Part shown: one piece after another, positions 24,090 through 35,461 of the stretch
How the letters are laid out: each line of letters opens with the position of its first letter
Position numbering within the stretch: the stretch's first letter is position 1
Source: Apoda limacodes
Lineage: Eukaryota; Arthropoda; Insecta; Lepidoptera; Limacodidae
Length of the DNA stretch: 64,000 nt
Assembly: GCA_946406115.1 (NCBI GenBank)
Contig: OX291562.1
Location: 4,928,001-4,992,000 of the forward strand
Direction of reading: 5' to 3'
The notes under the pieces: model-generated
Seen by the model: the letters and a program-made list of their open reading frames with translations, nothing else
What the model was told of the DNA's origin: nothing
Databases searched by the model: none
Made by a program: the position numbers and the translations under genes

Positions 24090-24370
24090 AGCTTTCGCCC
24101 GCAGCTTCGGTAAATTTAGTTATTTACCGATTTGTACGATATCTCCTTGATTATAGAGGCAAAGTTTGCCATAGCAAAATATAGTTTGTCGATTTAGAAT
24201 TTGGTTATTTCTGCGGTAATCTAAAGTATTTCCGGAAAAATAGTAACATATATCCTTCTCCGTCCCTTCAACAAGCTCTGTACCAAAAATCAGTTTAATT
24301 GGTCGTTTCGTTCCGACGCTAAGCCAGAACAAACAAACAAACAGACTTTACCAATATATATTAGTTTGGA
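24090..24370 (-). repeat. Dispersed repeat, CTAATATTATAAATG family, reverse copy
   Basis: Starts ACTAGCTTTCGCCCGCAGCT, passes CTTCTCCGTCCCTTCAACAA and AAAATCAGTTTAATTGGTCG, and ends near ATATATTAGTTTGGATAGGA. Confidence 0.55.
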
Positions 24371-25470
24371 TAGGATTAAAATAGAATTATACAGTTATGT
24401 AGGGTTCATAGACACATTTGAATTAGAAGTGGAAATACTTAAAAAAGGAGCTCGTGGTGGTGTAATTCAGTTTGTCGCTATACAACTCAAAAAAAATAAT
24501 TCATCTATTTATAAATAATAAATTACATGCACGTAGTTTATACTTTCCAAATTACTATAGGCTGTGTATCACATGGGCAAAACCGCGGGGCATAGCTAGT
24601 TCCTTCTTTAGTTTTCATTGGGATTTCAGTAGGATATTAATATAATCAGCGAATACTTTTGATATTCAAGACTTCTCTTGCATAAAAATGAGGAGGTTGA
24701 GTGGTTGGTGAAAATGAATTTTTCGTAGATTTATTTATAAGAAATATATTAAATAAGTGAAAAATTTATGTCAAACTAGATACTAGAGAAGAACTAGAGA
24801 GAACTAGACTAGATTTTCACAAGTATAAAAATTACATACTTGTAAGCAATAGTACTAAACATTCAGTCTTGATTTGAATACGAAATACCAATTAGTTGAG
24901 GAACAAATAAATGCCATTTTAGTCGTTATAATCTACCATAAATAAAAAAAAATTCTTCCAAAATAAAGTGCATAATAATACATGAGTTGTGCCTAGAATT
25001 AGTAAAGGAGATCATTAATTTATGATACTAAATTGGGCCCTAATCTCTAAGTGCCGGCCAACAATTATTAATGTGTCATCCCTTGTTTGGAACACCAGCA
25101 CGAGCACTATTTACTATGGCAAGAAACCTGCACAATCATTTTTTAAGTTAAAAATGTTGTTTTCCATACAATTTAAAAAACAATTAAGGTGACAATTAGC
25201 GATAAAAAGTTATAAAAGCTTGGGAAAGTGGCCTTACCGAACCGCTATGAGTATTCCTTTAACTGTTGATAAGATTTGATTTATTATAACAACAAGATTT
25301 TTGGACATAAAAACGGCTAAAGGAAATGTCTTAGATAGTTGGTGTACGGAATCGGAAACTATAACAATGGGTTTAAGACAACAATGTGCTGATGTTTTAG
25401 ATTGAAGTGACACATTTTTTTGGGTGCCTTACCTCAAGAGGAAAAAAAGCCGAGGGGTTTAAATTTCACT
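24371..25470. other. No recognised gene
   Basis: AT-rich sequence with no supported feature. Confidence 0.35.
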
Positions 25471-25474
25471 TCAC

Positions 25475-25745
25475 TTCTTAAGTAGCGGAGGTTCGAACCC
25501 CGGGTTGGCGTGTACCAATGAGTCTTTTCTTAATTTCTCAAGTACACTGATTTATTTATTAATAGCACTGGCTTTTCGGTCAAGGAAAACATCGTGGGAA
25601 AATCTGCGTACGTCAAGAAAAAGAAAGACGTATGTGAAGTCCACAATCCGCACTGGGCCCGGGTGTAGACTATGGCCCAAATCACCCGCGCTTTTTAGGG
25701 TAGGCCGTGCCCCAACAGTGAGGTCGTACGAAGGCTGGCAAGATA
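25475..25745 (+). mobile_element. tRNA-derived SINE (GGAGGTTCGAACCCC family)
   Basis: Second copy of the SINE at 14580, with a well-kept B box GGAGGTTCGAACCCCGGG and the body down to TAGGCCGTGCCCCAACAGTG. Confidence 0.68.
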
Positions 25746-26639
25746 CAAGATGAAAGTATCACTTTACTGTCCGTCTGTCTGTCTGTCAAGATACATTTTT
25801 GTAGGAACACGTGAATTTATCAAGTGGAAAATAATATCAAATACTAAGGTCTACGGTCCCTCGATGCTGTAAAAAATTCAAGCTTCTAAGTTAATGCAAT
25901 AAAAAATACGGCCGGAATACTATTAATATTTTTGTCACATATTTAGATATTCACAAATGAATCAAAACCTGTTGGGTACTTTCCGTGTCTTAGGATCATG
26001 AAATTTGACACAAATCAAGGTCTTACAACACAAATATAGCAAAAAACCTGAAATTAAACTTTATGTTAGGTATTCGGTTGTTGTTTTTTAAATAAAATAT
26101 CTTAACACTTTTGTGTTTTTATTAATAGTATTAGATATTTCGTCTATTTACTATTGTTTTACAACTTAAAACGACAGTAAACAGTACAAACGGAATATGT
26201 ACCTACTGAAAAAAAATGTTTTGTTTTTAACACCTAAAACCACTGCCTCAAACGTATGCAACTAGTATTTTTTGATATTTATTACAAAAAGAGATTTTCG
26301 TTTCAATTTAACAAATTGCACTTTTCAAGAGCCTTTGGGAATAAACCCAGACTAACATTTACCTGATCTAGTCTTTCGGTCAAAATTCTAATAACAGTCT
26401 AGAGTTCAAGACGAGATTCGCTTTATCTACAGGCTGAAATAAAATTCAATGCTTTTGATTTTTATTGTAACGAGGTTCATAAAAAAACAAAGCATTGAAT
26501 TCTCATTTAAATTTGTAAAGCTTTTTTAAAGTTTCTTAACACGTCATTTCACAATTTGTGTGTAAATAAACAATGGATACCTACCTATCGTATCTTCAAC
26601 TTATAAACATAACCCTAACAGATTCGTTTTCTCCTTCTG
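25746..26639. other. No recognised gene
   Basis: AT-rich sequence; a GTCCGTCTGTCTGTCTGTCA stretch at about 25776 hints at a repeat edge. Confidence 0.35.
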
Positions 26640-27460
26640 TCTATTAACTTATTGAAAACGTTTGAAGATTGGAAAAATTTAGAACTGTTTTTTACTGAAT
26701 TCAAAGGACTAAAATTGCTTTCGCACAATCGTTAGGTACTCCTTCCTATTCTCGACTATGCCGACGTTAGCTATCCTGACCTTACAGTGGAGCAACTTAA
26801 TAAGTTTGAGCGACTACAAAGTTTATGTATCAGGTTCAAATTTGGCTTGCGCAAATTTGACCATATTTCAGAATACCGATCAAAGCTCAAATGGCTCCCG
26901 ATTCGTTTTTGACGGAATACTCATATTCTATGCTTTCTGTATAAAGTTCTGTTCAACCCATCAGTACCATAATACCTTAAAGAGCGTTTCCAATTTCTGG
27001 GTTATTCTGCACATCGACTTTCCACGAGCTTGTTGTTAAAAAACCCTGCACATGTTACTCAATATTACAACGATTCTTATACAGTACATGCTATCAAACT
27101 CTGGAACGCTTTGCCCTTGGATATAAGACTTGCGCAAACTATATCTATGTTTAAAAAAATGATTCATTCTTATTACCTTAATTTAAACCGATAATGTATT
27201 TATTAGTATATATTATTAAAAAAATTAAAATATATATGTATTTATTTATTGTTATATATGTATTGATATATCTATATATTTCAAATATATTACCTGCACT
27301 TTCTATCCCCCGTATTTATTATGTACTTTCCTCTACCCAAAGGTTGTCTGGAAGAAATCGCTTATTAGCGATAAGACCGCCTACATTGTGATTTTCTTTT
27401 GTTTTTTATTGTTATTGGTATATTTTTATGTGTGCAATAAAGTATATTACTACTGCTTGC
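26640..27460 (+). mobile_element. CR1-like LINE, RT C-terminus and complete 3' tail
   Basis: Plus-strand frames give a tail equivalent to 16495-16940 (LITLQWSNLI-type region, then FLVILHIDFPR after a shift) and a C-terminus containing HAIKLWNALPLDIRL, allowing for frameshifts. The 3' UTR at 27330-27460 includes GGTTGTCTGGAAGAAATCGC and a self-complementary CGCTTATTAGCGATAAG, and ends near AATAAAGTATATTACTACT. Inactive. Confidence 0.65.
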
Positions 27461-27990
27461 ACAAAGTAAAGATCTAAAAACATATAAGTACACACTGTTT
27501 TGTTTTTTATTTTAGTATCTGCACACAATTTCATTTTGAAGAGTTACTCATTTTTACACGTATTAAACATTATCTATGATAACATACATATATACCTTTT
27601 ACATATTTTGTTCGAAGTAGAACTAGCTGGGACGAAAATAATGTAAAAGGGATATCTTGGTAACAATTCCTGCTCGGCATTGATCCCTTTTCGCCACGTT
27701 AACCCTCCAAGGCTAAGAAGGGTGGTTTTTGCTAACAGTCGTAGGAAACTATTATCGACTCTCCCGGCAACCGAAAGGTTGTACAGGATGTATAATTTTT
27801 TTTTTGTCGGTCACGTTCCTGTATATGTACTCGTAAGATAGGCTATAGCAACATATTTCAATTCAATTAAATTTCTCATGTATCTTCAACAATTTGGAAC
27901 ATATAAAAAAGCAACTATACATTCAATCAAGGAGACCACATATCGGAGATCTCCAAGATTTGAGCCAAAGTCTTTTAACACCTTCTTCTT
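27461..27990. other. No recognised gene
   Basis: AT-rich sequence with a short GC-richer patch at about 27680-27770; nothing supported. Confidence 0.35.
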
Positions 27991-27992
27991 TG

Positions 27993-28272
27993 ATGTATTA
28001 AAAGAAATTGACAAAGATCGGCATAATGGCTTGATCTAAAAGTTATTCCTCTTCTTTTACCATTCATACAGGTATGCGTTGAATGCAATGATATCCACCA
28101 CCCTATAAATTTAAATGTAACTATGCCGTCATTATGTATTAAAAGAAATTGACAAATATCGGCATAATGGCTTGATCTGAAAGTTATTTTTCTCCTTATG
28201 CCATTCATACAGGTATGCGTTGAATTTAATGATATCCGCCACCCTATAAATGTGAATATAACCATGCCGTCA
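27993..28272. repeat. Tandem duplication, 141-bp unit, two copies
   Basis: The segment from ATGTATTAAAAGAAATTGAC to CTATGCCGTCAT repeats at 28134 with roughly 90% identity, including GGCATAATGGCTTGATCT in both copies. No coding role is apparent, though one minus-strand frame stays open across both copies. Confidence 0.75.
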
Positions 28273-28772
28273 GATCTATTGAATCAGTATAGTCCAGTTT
28301 AATACAATGATTTGAATTGTTAGTTATAATTTATTGTAATAATTTAAACATTTTACTATTTAAAACAGTGGTTTGTAATTTTTTCCGAAATGATCTTGAC
28401 AATTAAATAAATTATTAAAAAAAGAAACGAGATATTGTTAATTCCAATAAATAAAAATTAAATCAGCCTGTAGGTTAGTCCAGTAGTAATAACAAGCTAT
28501 ACACCAGCGGAAGGGCTGGCAAAAGCGGGATCCCGACACGTCACACGCACCAAATGGCGCACTGTGTCAGAGCTTAACCCTTATTATATTTCCCGATAGT
28601 TTTACTTGTCTGTAAAGGGATCTTACTAGTTCACAAGCAAAGTAAATGCTTCGACATTCTATTACGAAATTTGTAGTTAGGATTTTCATCGAACAGTATA
28701 AATATAGGTATTGTAAATTAGATGAACAAGTCGAGTACGTATAGATTTTTAGACCGACCTACTGAATCTATC
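28273..28772. other. No recognised gene
   Basis: AT-rich; nothing supported. Confidence 0.35.
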
Positions 28773-28803
28773 TAACACACACACACATACACACACACAC
28801 ACA
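28773..28803. repeat. CA microsatellite
   Basis: Two runs of CA interrupted by a single T. Confidence 0.8.
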
Positions 28804-28934
28804 ACCTTACGGAGACACATGAACAAAAAAATTTTTTTTTTTTTATTTATCATAATTTTTTTTAAGTAATTAAAAAAAAACATTTTAATTAAAAAAACAT
28901 TTAAATTAAAAAAAATGTTCACAAAGAGCAAGAA

Positions 28935-29490
28935 TAGAAAGATAGATACTTTATTGTACACCAACATGCTTTCATTTACATAAAGAGAATAAAAGTAGAC
29001 AAAAGTATACAATTAGGCTAGGTCTTATCGCTTAAAAGCGATTTCTACCAGACAACATTAGGGTAGAGGATAATAACAAAAATAATCAGAGGTAGGTGAA
29101 CCAAATTAAAGATGTAATATTTATGAGTAAAGAAAGTTACTAACAGTTGCCTATAACTTCCGACTTAATTATTGTATATCAGGTACCCAAGATTCTTTTT
29201 TTTCGCTATAGGGGATATTAACACCATCATGTTGTTGGGTATACCTGAGAGAATTATCCAAGAATTATCTTGGAGTTCCGATTATGATTACTTGAGTTTT
29301 ATCCGTATTTATGGTAAGTCCATGCCGTTTACTCCATTGTGATATGTAGTCTAAGTCAGAATTCATATTTTCGATGACTTTATGAAGATCAGGTGCTTAA
29401 GTATATATTTGTAAATCATCGGCATAAAGGTGGTAGTGCGTGAAGGTAAAGAAATTCCTTGAGTTATTGCATTTATAAAAATAGCGAAAA
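28935..29490 (-). mobile_element. CR1-like LINE, catalytic RT fragment and 3' tail
   Basis: On the minus strand 29490-29240 encodes the RT active-site region, with a Y-ADDLQIYT-type box and a following WSKRHGLTINTDKTQVII segment. 29060-28935 is the 3' tail, with GGTAGAAATCGCTTTTAAGC equivalent to the tail at 27340-27380. The part between them is deleted or decayed. Confidence 0.65.
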
Positions 29491-30235
29491 AATGGGCCCT
29501 CTGCCACAAAATAAGTAATATAAGTTACTACTCTGTACTGACTTTTGTACCTAATATATCTTAGATCTTTCCTATCACAGATTCTTCACTAAGTTTTCTC
29601 AGTAACAAACACATTTGCTAATAAAGGTATTTGTTTATTTGTTAAAGGACGGAATGAAGGAAATTCCATTCTTCATAACGCCTAGTATTTTTTCTCTTTA
29701 AATAAATCATTTTTTAGATAATTTTTTTTTTTTTATGTATCTTACGCATCAATAAATATTATATTTCTTCACCCTGTATTTGTTTGAGTATATCGCGCAA
29801 AGTAAAAAAAAAGTCATAGTCAAAAATAATAATTCAAATTAGATTCAAACCATTTATGCAATCCTTGATAACAAATACACAAAAAATTAAATATTTGAGA
29901 ACCACTTCTTTTTCTATAAACTCGGTTAAAATTATCTATCTAAATATTACACCGTGAGCAATAACAAAAAAATGTAAATTAATTTTGGTAGTAAGAAAAA
30001 AATGTCACTGATGTAAAAAGTAATAGCGCTTTAAGAGATAAAATTTAAGTAAAATAAATCGTTCGAGCATATGATCAAATCCTTCTGATTCCATTTTACG
30101 AGCATCCATCATTGTTCTTGTATCTGTTTTCGTATCTTTGCAACCTTCTATTTTATATTCTCTCTAAAAATTGATTTTGGGTTTAACCAATAGTTGTAGA
30201 TAGCTTCGCTTCGCTTAAGGTGAATCCAACATATT
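29491..30235. other. No recognised gene
   Basis: AT-rich; nothing supported. Confidence 0.35.
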
Positions 30236-30237
30236 TT

Positions 30238-30400
30238 TTCATACAAATTTGCGTTACGCTATATTTCTTAACTATAAAATAAACATTTCGTTACTCGAAG
30301 CGCATAATTATCATATATCGCTTTTTGCCATATGCCATAGCCGATATTTTTTTTTCATATAAACTGCGCGCTGTGTTACGCTAAAGGCCCATTTGAACAC
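30238..30400 (+). repeat. Dispersed repeat shared with 44430-44560
   Basis: TTCTTAACTATAAAATAAAC, ACTCGAAGCGCATAATTATC and CATATGCCATAGCCG recur with small changes at 44490-44560; a reverse relative is at about 45660-45760. Confidence 0.5.
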
Positions 30401-30624
30401 GGAGAAAAAACTTTAGTAGCTACAAGTAAATAATACTAATAACCACTAAAATATTAGTAATTCCGAGGACAAGTAAATTACACTGACGGTTAGCAATGAG
30501 TTTTACTTATTGTATTTACTAACAGGAATAAAACTAGTTTTGTTGGAATAACAGTGTTGTTTACTAAAAACAAGTAAAATTTAATTAAATGCAAATAAAG
30601 TATAAACAACACGCTTATAATTAG
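30401..30624. other. Unassigned sequence upstream of LINE remnant
   Basis: No coding frame; repeated CTAATA/AGTAA words but no clear unit. Confidence 0.3.
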
Positions 30625-30775
30625 GCGCATTTGAAATATTGGGGAATAGTGGGGAGTTTGAAGTCTCTGTGTAGGTCCGCATTGCGGACGTACCAAGAGG
30701 CTCCGGAGGCCGCTCTGAGAAAGCGGTTTTGGAGGGTCTCAAGTTTGTGGAGATTGCGCTTGGATAACGCAAAGA
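30625..30775 (-). mobile_element. LINE RT C-terminal remnant, interrupted
   Basis: Minus-strand frames carry a region resembling the Jockey-like segment around YVRN and LHRD (seen as RTYTETSNSPLFPNISNAP after shifts). It is cut at 30785 by the small retroinsertion at 30786-30905 and resumes after 30916. Confidence 0.5.
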
Positions 30776-30916
30776 CTACGCTAGCTTTTTTTTTTTTTTT
30801 TTCTAACTGCTGGCTACTGTTGTTGGCCGCAGATGGCCTTTACAACTACACGCGGACTAACTTTTGCTGCGGTGCTGCTTGCACTCTTCAGCGAAAAGTT
30901 GGATCACTACGCTAGC
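30775..30916 (-). mobile_element. Short retroinsertion with A tail and 11-bp target duplication
   Basis: ACTACGCTAGC is present at 30775-30785 and 30906-30916. The 120-bp insert begins with a run of T (the A tail of a minus-strand insert) and continues with CTAACTGCTGGCTACTGTTG. It is a 5'-truncated retroposed copy of an element I do not recognise, inserted in the older LINE remnant. Confidence 0.75.
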
Positions 30917-31201
30917 ATTTTCGGTATGTCAGTATATATGCAAACTGTCGAAAAAACTTCGATAGCGCGATGTAAGACGCGTGACGTCAAACTTAATTCG
31001 TAGCAGTACGATATGCTGTTTGTTATTAGTAAACTTCACTTATTCTTAGAAAGGTGTTTGTAAACGTTGATTAGCCTTCATTGTAATGACAAGTAGTGTT
31101 TTATCTGCCCACTTTAATAAAACTTTTTGTAATCTTTAGTAAGCTTTATATGATGATATTAATTAAGTACCTCACTCATAAATTCGAGAAAAGTTTTATT
31201 G

Positions 31202-31329
31202 TGTTACGGACGGACAGCAACAGTAACGTTGCACCGTCGACATACGCGCAAAAAATGAACTTTCAAAAAACTACGCTACTAGTTTATCAAAACTCAAAGT
31301 TGCTAGTTCCTGAAAATGTCACGGCTTCT
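31202..31329 (+). repeat. 5' LTR stub of the BEL/Pao-like element (first 128 bp)
   Basis: Starts TGTTACGGACGGACAGCAAC and matches the first part of the 3' LTR (42179 onward) with only one substitution and one single-base indel. The match stops at CACGGCTTCTG, where the minus-strand LINE begins. The preceding bases TATTG are one mismatch from GATTG after the 3' LTR, a plausible 5-bp target duplication. The remaining roughly 900 bp of this LTR are not found next to the LINE. Confidence 0.8.
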
Positions 31330-31810
31330 GTGGAGCAACGTGGGTCTCTTCTCTATCACCCTATTGGGTGTTGAGGTGCGGGTGTCGGGGGAGGGGAATT
31401 TACCTCCCACCATGACCCGGGCAGAAGCTCAGGGGTGCTGAACACCCCCGGTGAAATATTAGAAAGGAGGCCTACTTTTCAGGCCCCCTTGTGGGTAATA
31501 ATTTTGTCGCCAGAAGCGATTACGAAAAAACAGTAGATATTATGTAGACGCCAGAGTAATAGCAGAAAAATAAAACAAATAAAAACAAAATAAAAACAAA
31601 GCAAAAGAAAAGAAAAAGAGCGAAATTAAAATAAAATAAAAACGAAGCAAAAAAATAAAACAAAAAATGAAAATAAGATAAAATAAAAGCGAAATAAAAA
31701 CAGAAATAAAAGCAGAAATAAAATAGAGGCGAGATGGGCAATAAAAATGGAATGAAAGGAAATGAAATGAAGGGAGGAGGGTAAGGAGATAGGAGGGTGA
31801 ATAAGTAAAC
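31330..31810 (-). other. LINE 3' UTR
   Basis: The plus strand shows a long stretch of short A-runs (31560-31730), so the transcript would be T-rich here. Two minus-strand frames of 73 and 92 codons made mostly of Phe, Leu and Ser are products of that base bias, not genes. The distal part (31335-31470) is GC-rich with a self-complementary AACACCCCCGGTG region. Confidence 0.6.
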
Positions 31811-34800
31811 TTATTCACCCACAGGAATAAGCTCTCGGGGGAGAGCCCTGCCTTCCGGCGGGCGGGCGTGTAGGGGTGCTATGCCCCTTAAGTGTACGTG
31901 GTGGCTGTTGTCAGCGCGGGTGAATAAACGTTTCGACAAACCAGATATGAACTCTGCGAGTGGCTCGGTTTTGGTGTCTCTAGCGATGGTGGAGTTGCGG
32001 ACGTAGCGTCCCGCGCCGGTGATTAATCTCAGCGACTTATTTTGGACAACCTGGAGCTTACGTTTGTTGGTAGAAGATAGAAGACCGTACCAGGCAGGGG
32101 CTGCGTAGGTTAGTCTCGACCGTATGTACAACTTGTACAGGCAAATTTTGGTTCTGAGTGGCAAGTCAGAGGAAAGTACCGGTCTAAGGCACGCCCGTGA
32201 CGCGACCGCGCCAGCTGAGACATGGTCTAGCATTTTGCGCATGCGCAAGGGGCGGTCTATAATACAACCTAGGTACTTTACACTGGGTTGCCACTCAATA
32301 ACTTGACCTCGAAACACAAGTTTCGGTGGGAGAAACTTTTGCAGGCCGGTCAGTATTGCTGCTGTCTTGCTGGCATTAACGGCTATTCTCCACTTGTCCA
32401 GCCAGCCAGGCAAAGTGTCCAATAGTCGCTGCATTTTTTTGGCTGCTAGGCTAGCTTTGCGGGAGGAGGACATATAGGCGCTGTCGTCCGCGTAAAGGGC
32501 TAGGATGACGTCTTCAACACCTTCAGCTAGACCGGAGTCACTGAGAGTGGGGATGTCGTTGGTGAATAACGCATAGAGCAGTGGCGATAGGCAGCTGCCT
32601 TGAGGTACCCCTGCTCTAATGGGTTTACATGCTGACTGTTTGTTCTCGACCGAGACATAGAAGCTTCGTTTGTCCAGAAACGAGGCTATTACTCGCCCGA
32701 GCATCGGTGGGATGTCCGTCTCTAACAGCTTGTGTATTAAGCCTTCGTGCCAAACTCGATCGAAAGCCTTCTCCATATCGAGAAAGACTCCGACTGTGCG
32801 TCTGCCCTTGTTTAGCTCGAAGGCCATGTGGTGGAGCACTCGTACAAGCTGAAGAGTGGTACTGTGGCTGTCTCTAAAACCAAACTGTTCAGGCCTAAGC
32901 TGGATATGCGGGGATATCCTAAGTAATAGTAGGCGTTCGAACAACTTGGCTAAATTGGACAGCAATGTAATCGGTCGGTAATGTTCTGTGCGATGACGAT
33001 CTTTCCCTGGTTTCGGGAGAACAATGATTTTGCCGATCTTCCACGAAGATGGGAAATGTCCAGTGCGCAGTATCCCATTAAAGATACGGGTGAGTGCCAC
33101 CAGACCCTTCCTAGGCAGCATAATAATCGCTGTGTTTGGGATCTCGTCGGGACCGGGTGATTTGCGCTTGTTAAGTTTAGAGGCCTCCTTCCTAACCTCT
33201 TTAGGCGAAATAAAATAATCACCTCTGAGTGGTGGGGCTGGGGCCGCGAGAAACTGCTCTACGCGTTCTGTAACTCCTGACGTGTGGGCAGGGTTGATAA
33301 TGGGGTTCGGCTTAAATTGGTCCTCAAAGTGGTCCGCAAAAAGTTCCGCGCGTTCCGCTGCGTGGTAATGACGAATACCAGCGGGGTCGATGAGTGGACA
33401 TATAGGGGCGGTTGTTTTGGTAATTTGACGGGCCAGGCGATAGAGAGCCGTGTCGTTCTCACTGGCTTTAAATATAACCTGGTCCCATGAATGTTGTCTG
33501 TAGTTACTAATTTCAGCTGTCAGATCCGCGCTAATCTTGTTGAGGTCCCTCTTCACCACTGGGCAACGGGTGTCGCACCAGAGCTTTCGGAGGTTCCTCT
33601 TAGTCTTAAGTTTAGCGCGAAGATGCGCCGGTAGCAACTGCTTACCAGAGGCCGTGGCTGAGACACTGGTGGACTCCCTTAGAGCCTGTGCAATGGCAGT
33701 TGTGAAAGTACTAACTGCCTCTTCGACTTCTAAGGGAGTGGAAATGCCGCCAGCCGGGAGTTTATAATCCAGCATGGCGCGGTGGAATGTGGCCCAGTCT
33801 GTTATTCTGCGGGGGTTGGGGAGCGGTTTACCAGCTGCGGACACTCCTAGGACCAATAAGATTGGCAGATGCTGAGTGTCAGTGTCGTGGAGGACCTCTA
33901 ACGACAATGACCAGCTAATATTGTGGGCTAAGGCGATGTCCAATACGTCCGGTGCGTGATTGTCAGCAGTGGGGTAGTGCGTTGGTGATCCTGGACCGAT
34001 GACTAAATAGTTTTTGCTCTCAGCATCTGCTTTTAATTCACGACCCGATTTGGATGAAATTCGTGAACCCCATTGTTGGTGTTTGGTATTAAGGTCACCT
34101 AAAATAAGTGTGGGGGTGGCATCGCAAAAGATATTGTCGATGTCACTTGGAGCGAAGGGGGTTGCTGGTGGCTTATATGCGGCGAAGACTTTAAGCTCCG
34201 CATTGCCGACCTTTAGTTTTACACCTATAGACCGAATGTATGTAAAAAGGGGAAGGGGTAGTAATTCGTGAATAAGGTCACGTCTAATTAATACAGCCGT
34301 ACCCCTGAAGGCCATATTAGCGGGAGAAATTTCGTCTCGTCTATAGGTGAAGAAATTTGGAATGCGGAGCTCATTCTCACCTCGGAGTTTCGTTTCGCCC
34401 AGTAACACAATGTGAATATCGTGTTCCTGGACTAGCGTTCTGAGGGCGGCTGTCTTGCCAATTATGCCCCCAGGGTTCCAGTACACAATTCTCAATTTAA
34501 GGCCCCGATGAGGCCCCATTAAATTCCCACGTGAGAATTGTGGTGAGTTGTGCCAATCCATTAAAGAGGGCTGGCAACGGATTTTGGCCGGCACGATGGC
34601 CTCTATGGCTGCGTTAAGCGCCGCTATTGCGGCTCTAGCCACGTTTAGGGCACCAGCTTGCATGCGGGGTGGGCCCTGTGTGCCACTGTGGAGGCTAGTC
34701 GCGGGCGGCTGAGATTGCTGGGCAGCGGCTGCACGTGGTTGCGGTTTTGTGGATGGCTGAGACGTTTTGGGGGGTTGCGGGGGGTCTGCGAACTGGGGGG

Positions 34801-35461
34801 GTGGCATAAAAATGTTGGGCATAAAGGAATATGTGTCCAGTGCAACTGAAACAGTATCCGGAACGGTTGTGGTGGTTTGAGGTGCGGATTTTTTCCGCCG
34901 TGGCCTCCTTTTTTTCCCGAGAGCTTGGGTTCTATCTGTAGGAGGGTTGGCGGGAGGCATTAAATTTGCTCCTGCAGTTAGGTCATACTCCTGCCGCTGC
35001 AATTGTGGCAGGGGAGTAAGCGATGGCGGGGGTAAGTTTGTTGCCCGCTGGGCTTTGTTGCGGGGCGGTGGGGGATTAATAGACACCCCCTTACGCCTCG
35101 CTTCACGCCTGAAAACCGGACAAGAGCGGTTATTGGCCGTGTGCGCCTTACTGCAGTTGGCGCATTTTAATGCGACCTTTTGTCGGTCGCATTCAGACGC
35201 CGGGTGATCGCCGCCGCAGCGCACACATTTAATCGGCCGGTGACAATTAGTAGAAGCATGGCCGAATGCCTGGCATCTATGGCATTGCGCGGGGCCTGGG
35301 CGTGAGCGCCACGCTTCTATAGATATGCCAGGCATGCTGAGTAGCTCATTGAGAGCGTAAAGCTCTTGTAGCTCGGCGTGAGTGTGCCTGTGCTGCAATT
35401 GTGCGTAGTAAATACAGTTAGGTCGGCCCCTAACTGCAGGAATTTGCCGCACATGCAACAC
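31811..35461 (-). CDS. LINE polyprotein: zinc knuckles + endonuclease + reverse transcriptase
   Basis: 1216 codons in one open frame. Three zinc knuckles lie at residues 60-114 (C60-C63-H68-C73; C79-C82-H86-C91; C100-C103-H107-C114), followed by a Pro-rich linker. An AP-type endonuclease spans about 322-540 (RIVYWNPGG, LLGETKL with E356, LILGDLN at 453-458); its last motif, normally SDH, reads TQH at 529-531. The RT spans about 750-1030 with FLDMEKAFD (D895), AGVPQGSCLSP and LYADDSA (D992, D993). The C-terminal SRLTYAAPAW and VVQNKSLRLITGA are typical of Jockey. There is no RNase H. The first methionine is arbitrary, because the frame is the continuation of the gag-like region. Confidence 0.9.
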   Translation of the reverse strand: MLHVRQIPAVRGRPNCIYYAQLQHRHTHAELQELYALNELLSMPGISIEAWRSRPGPAQCHRCQAFGHASTNCHRPIKCVRCGGDHPASECDRQKVALKCANCSKAHTANNRSCPVFRREARRKGVSINPPPPRNKAQRATNLPPPSLTPLPQLQRQEYDLTAGANLMPPANPPTDRTQALGKKRRPRRKKSAPQTTTTVPDTVSVALDTYSFMPNIFMPPPQFADPPQPPKTSQPSTKPQPRAAAAQQSQPPATSLHSGTQGPPRMQAGALNVARAAIAALNAAIEAIVPAKIRCQPSLMDWHNSPQFSRGNLMGPHRGLKLRIVYWNPGGIIGKTAALRTLVQEHDIHIVLLGETKLRGENELRIPNFFTYRRDEISPANMAFRGTAVLIRRDLIHELLPLPLFTYIRSIGVKLKVGNAELKVFAAYKPPATPFAPSDIDNIFCDATPTLILGDLNTKHQQWGSRISSKSGRELKADAESKNYLVIGPGSPTHYPTADNHAPDVLDIALAHNISWSLSLEVLHDTDTQHLPILLVLGVSAAGKPLPNPRRITDWATFHRAMLDYKLPAGGISTPLEVEEAVSTFTTAIAQALRESTSVSATASGKQLLPAHLRAKLKTKRNLRKLWCDTRCPVVKRDLNKISADLTAEISNYRQHSWDQVIFKASENDTALYRLARQITKTTAPICPLIDPAGIRHYHAAERAELFADHFEDQFKPNPIINPAHTSGVTERVEQFLAAPAPPLRGDYFISPKEVRKEASKLNKRKSPGPDEIPNTAIIMLPRKGLVALTRIFNGILRTGHFPSSWKIGKIIVLPKPGKDRHRTEHYRPITLLSNLAKLFERLLLLRISPHIQLRPEQFGFRDSHSTTLQLVRVLHHMAFELNKGRRTVGVFLDMEKAFDRVWHEGLIHKLLETDIPPMLGRVIASFLDKRSFYVSVENKQSACKPIRAGVPQGSCLSPLLYALFTNDIPTLSDSGLAEGVEDVILALYADDSAYMSSSRKASLAAKKMQRLLDTLPGWLDKWRIAVNASKTAAILTGLQKFLPPKLVFRGQVIEWQPSVKYLGCIIDRPLRMRKMLDHVSAGAVASRACLRPVLSSDLPLRTKICLYKLYIRSRLTYAAPAWYGLLSSTNKRKLQVVQNKSLRLITGAGRYVRNSTIARDTKTEPLAEFISGLSKRLFTRADNSHHVHLRGIAPLHARPPEGRALPRELIPVGE

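Noticed and set aside
31520..31818. Two minus-strand ORFs made of Phe, Leu and Ser
   Set aside because: They are produced by the T-rich 3' UTR of the LINE and have no domain structure.
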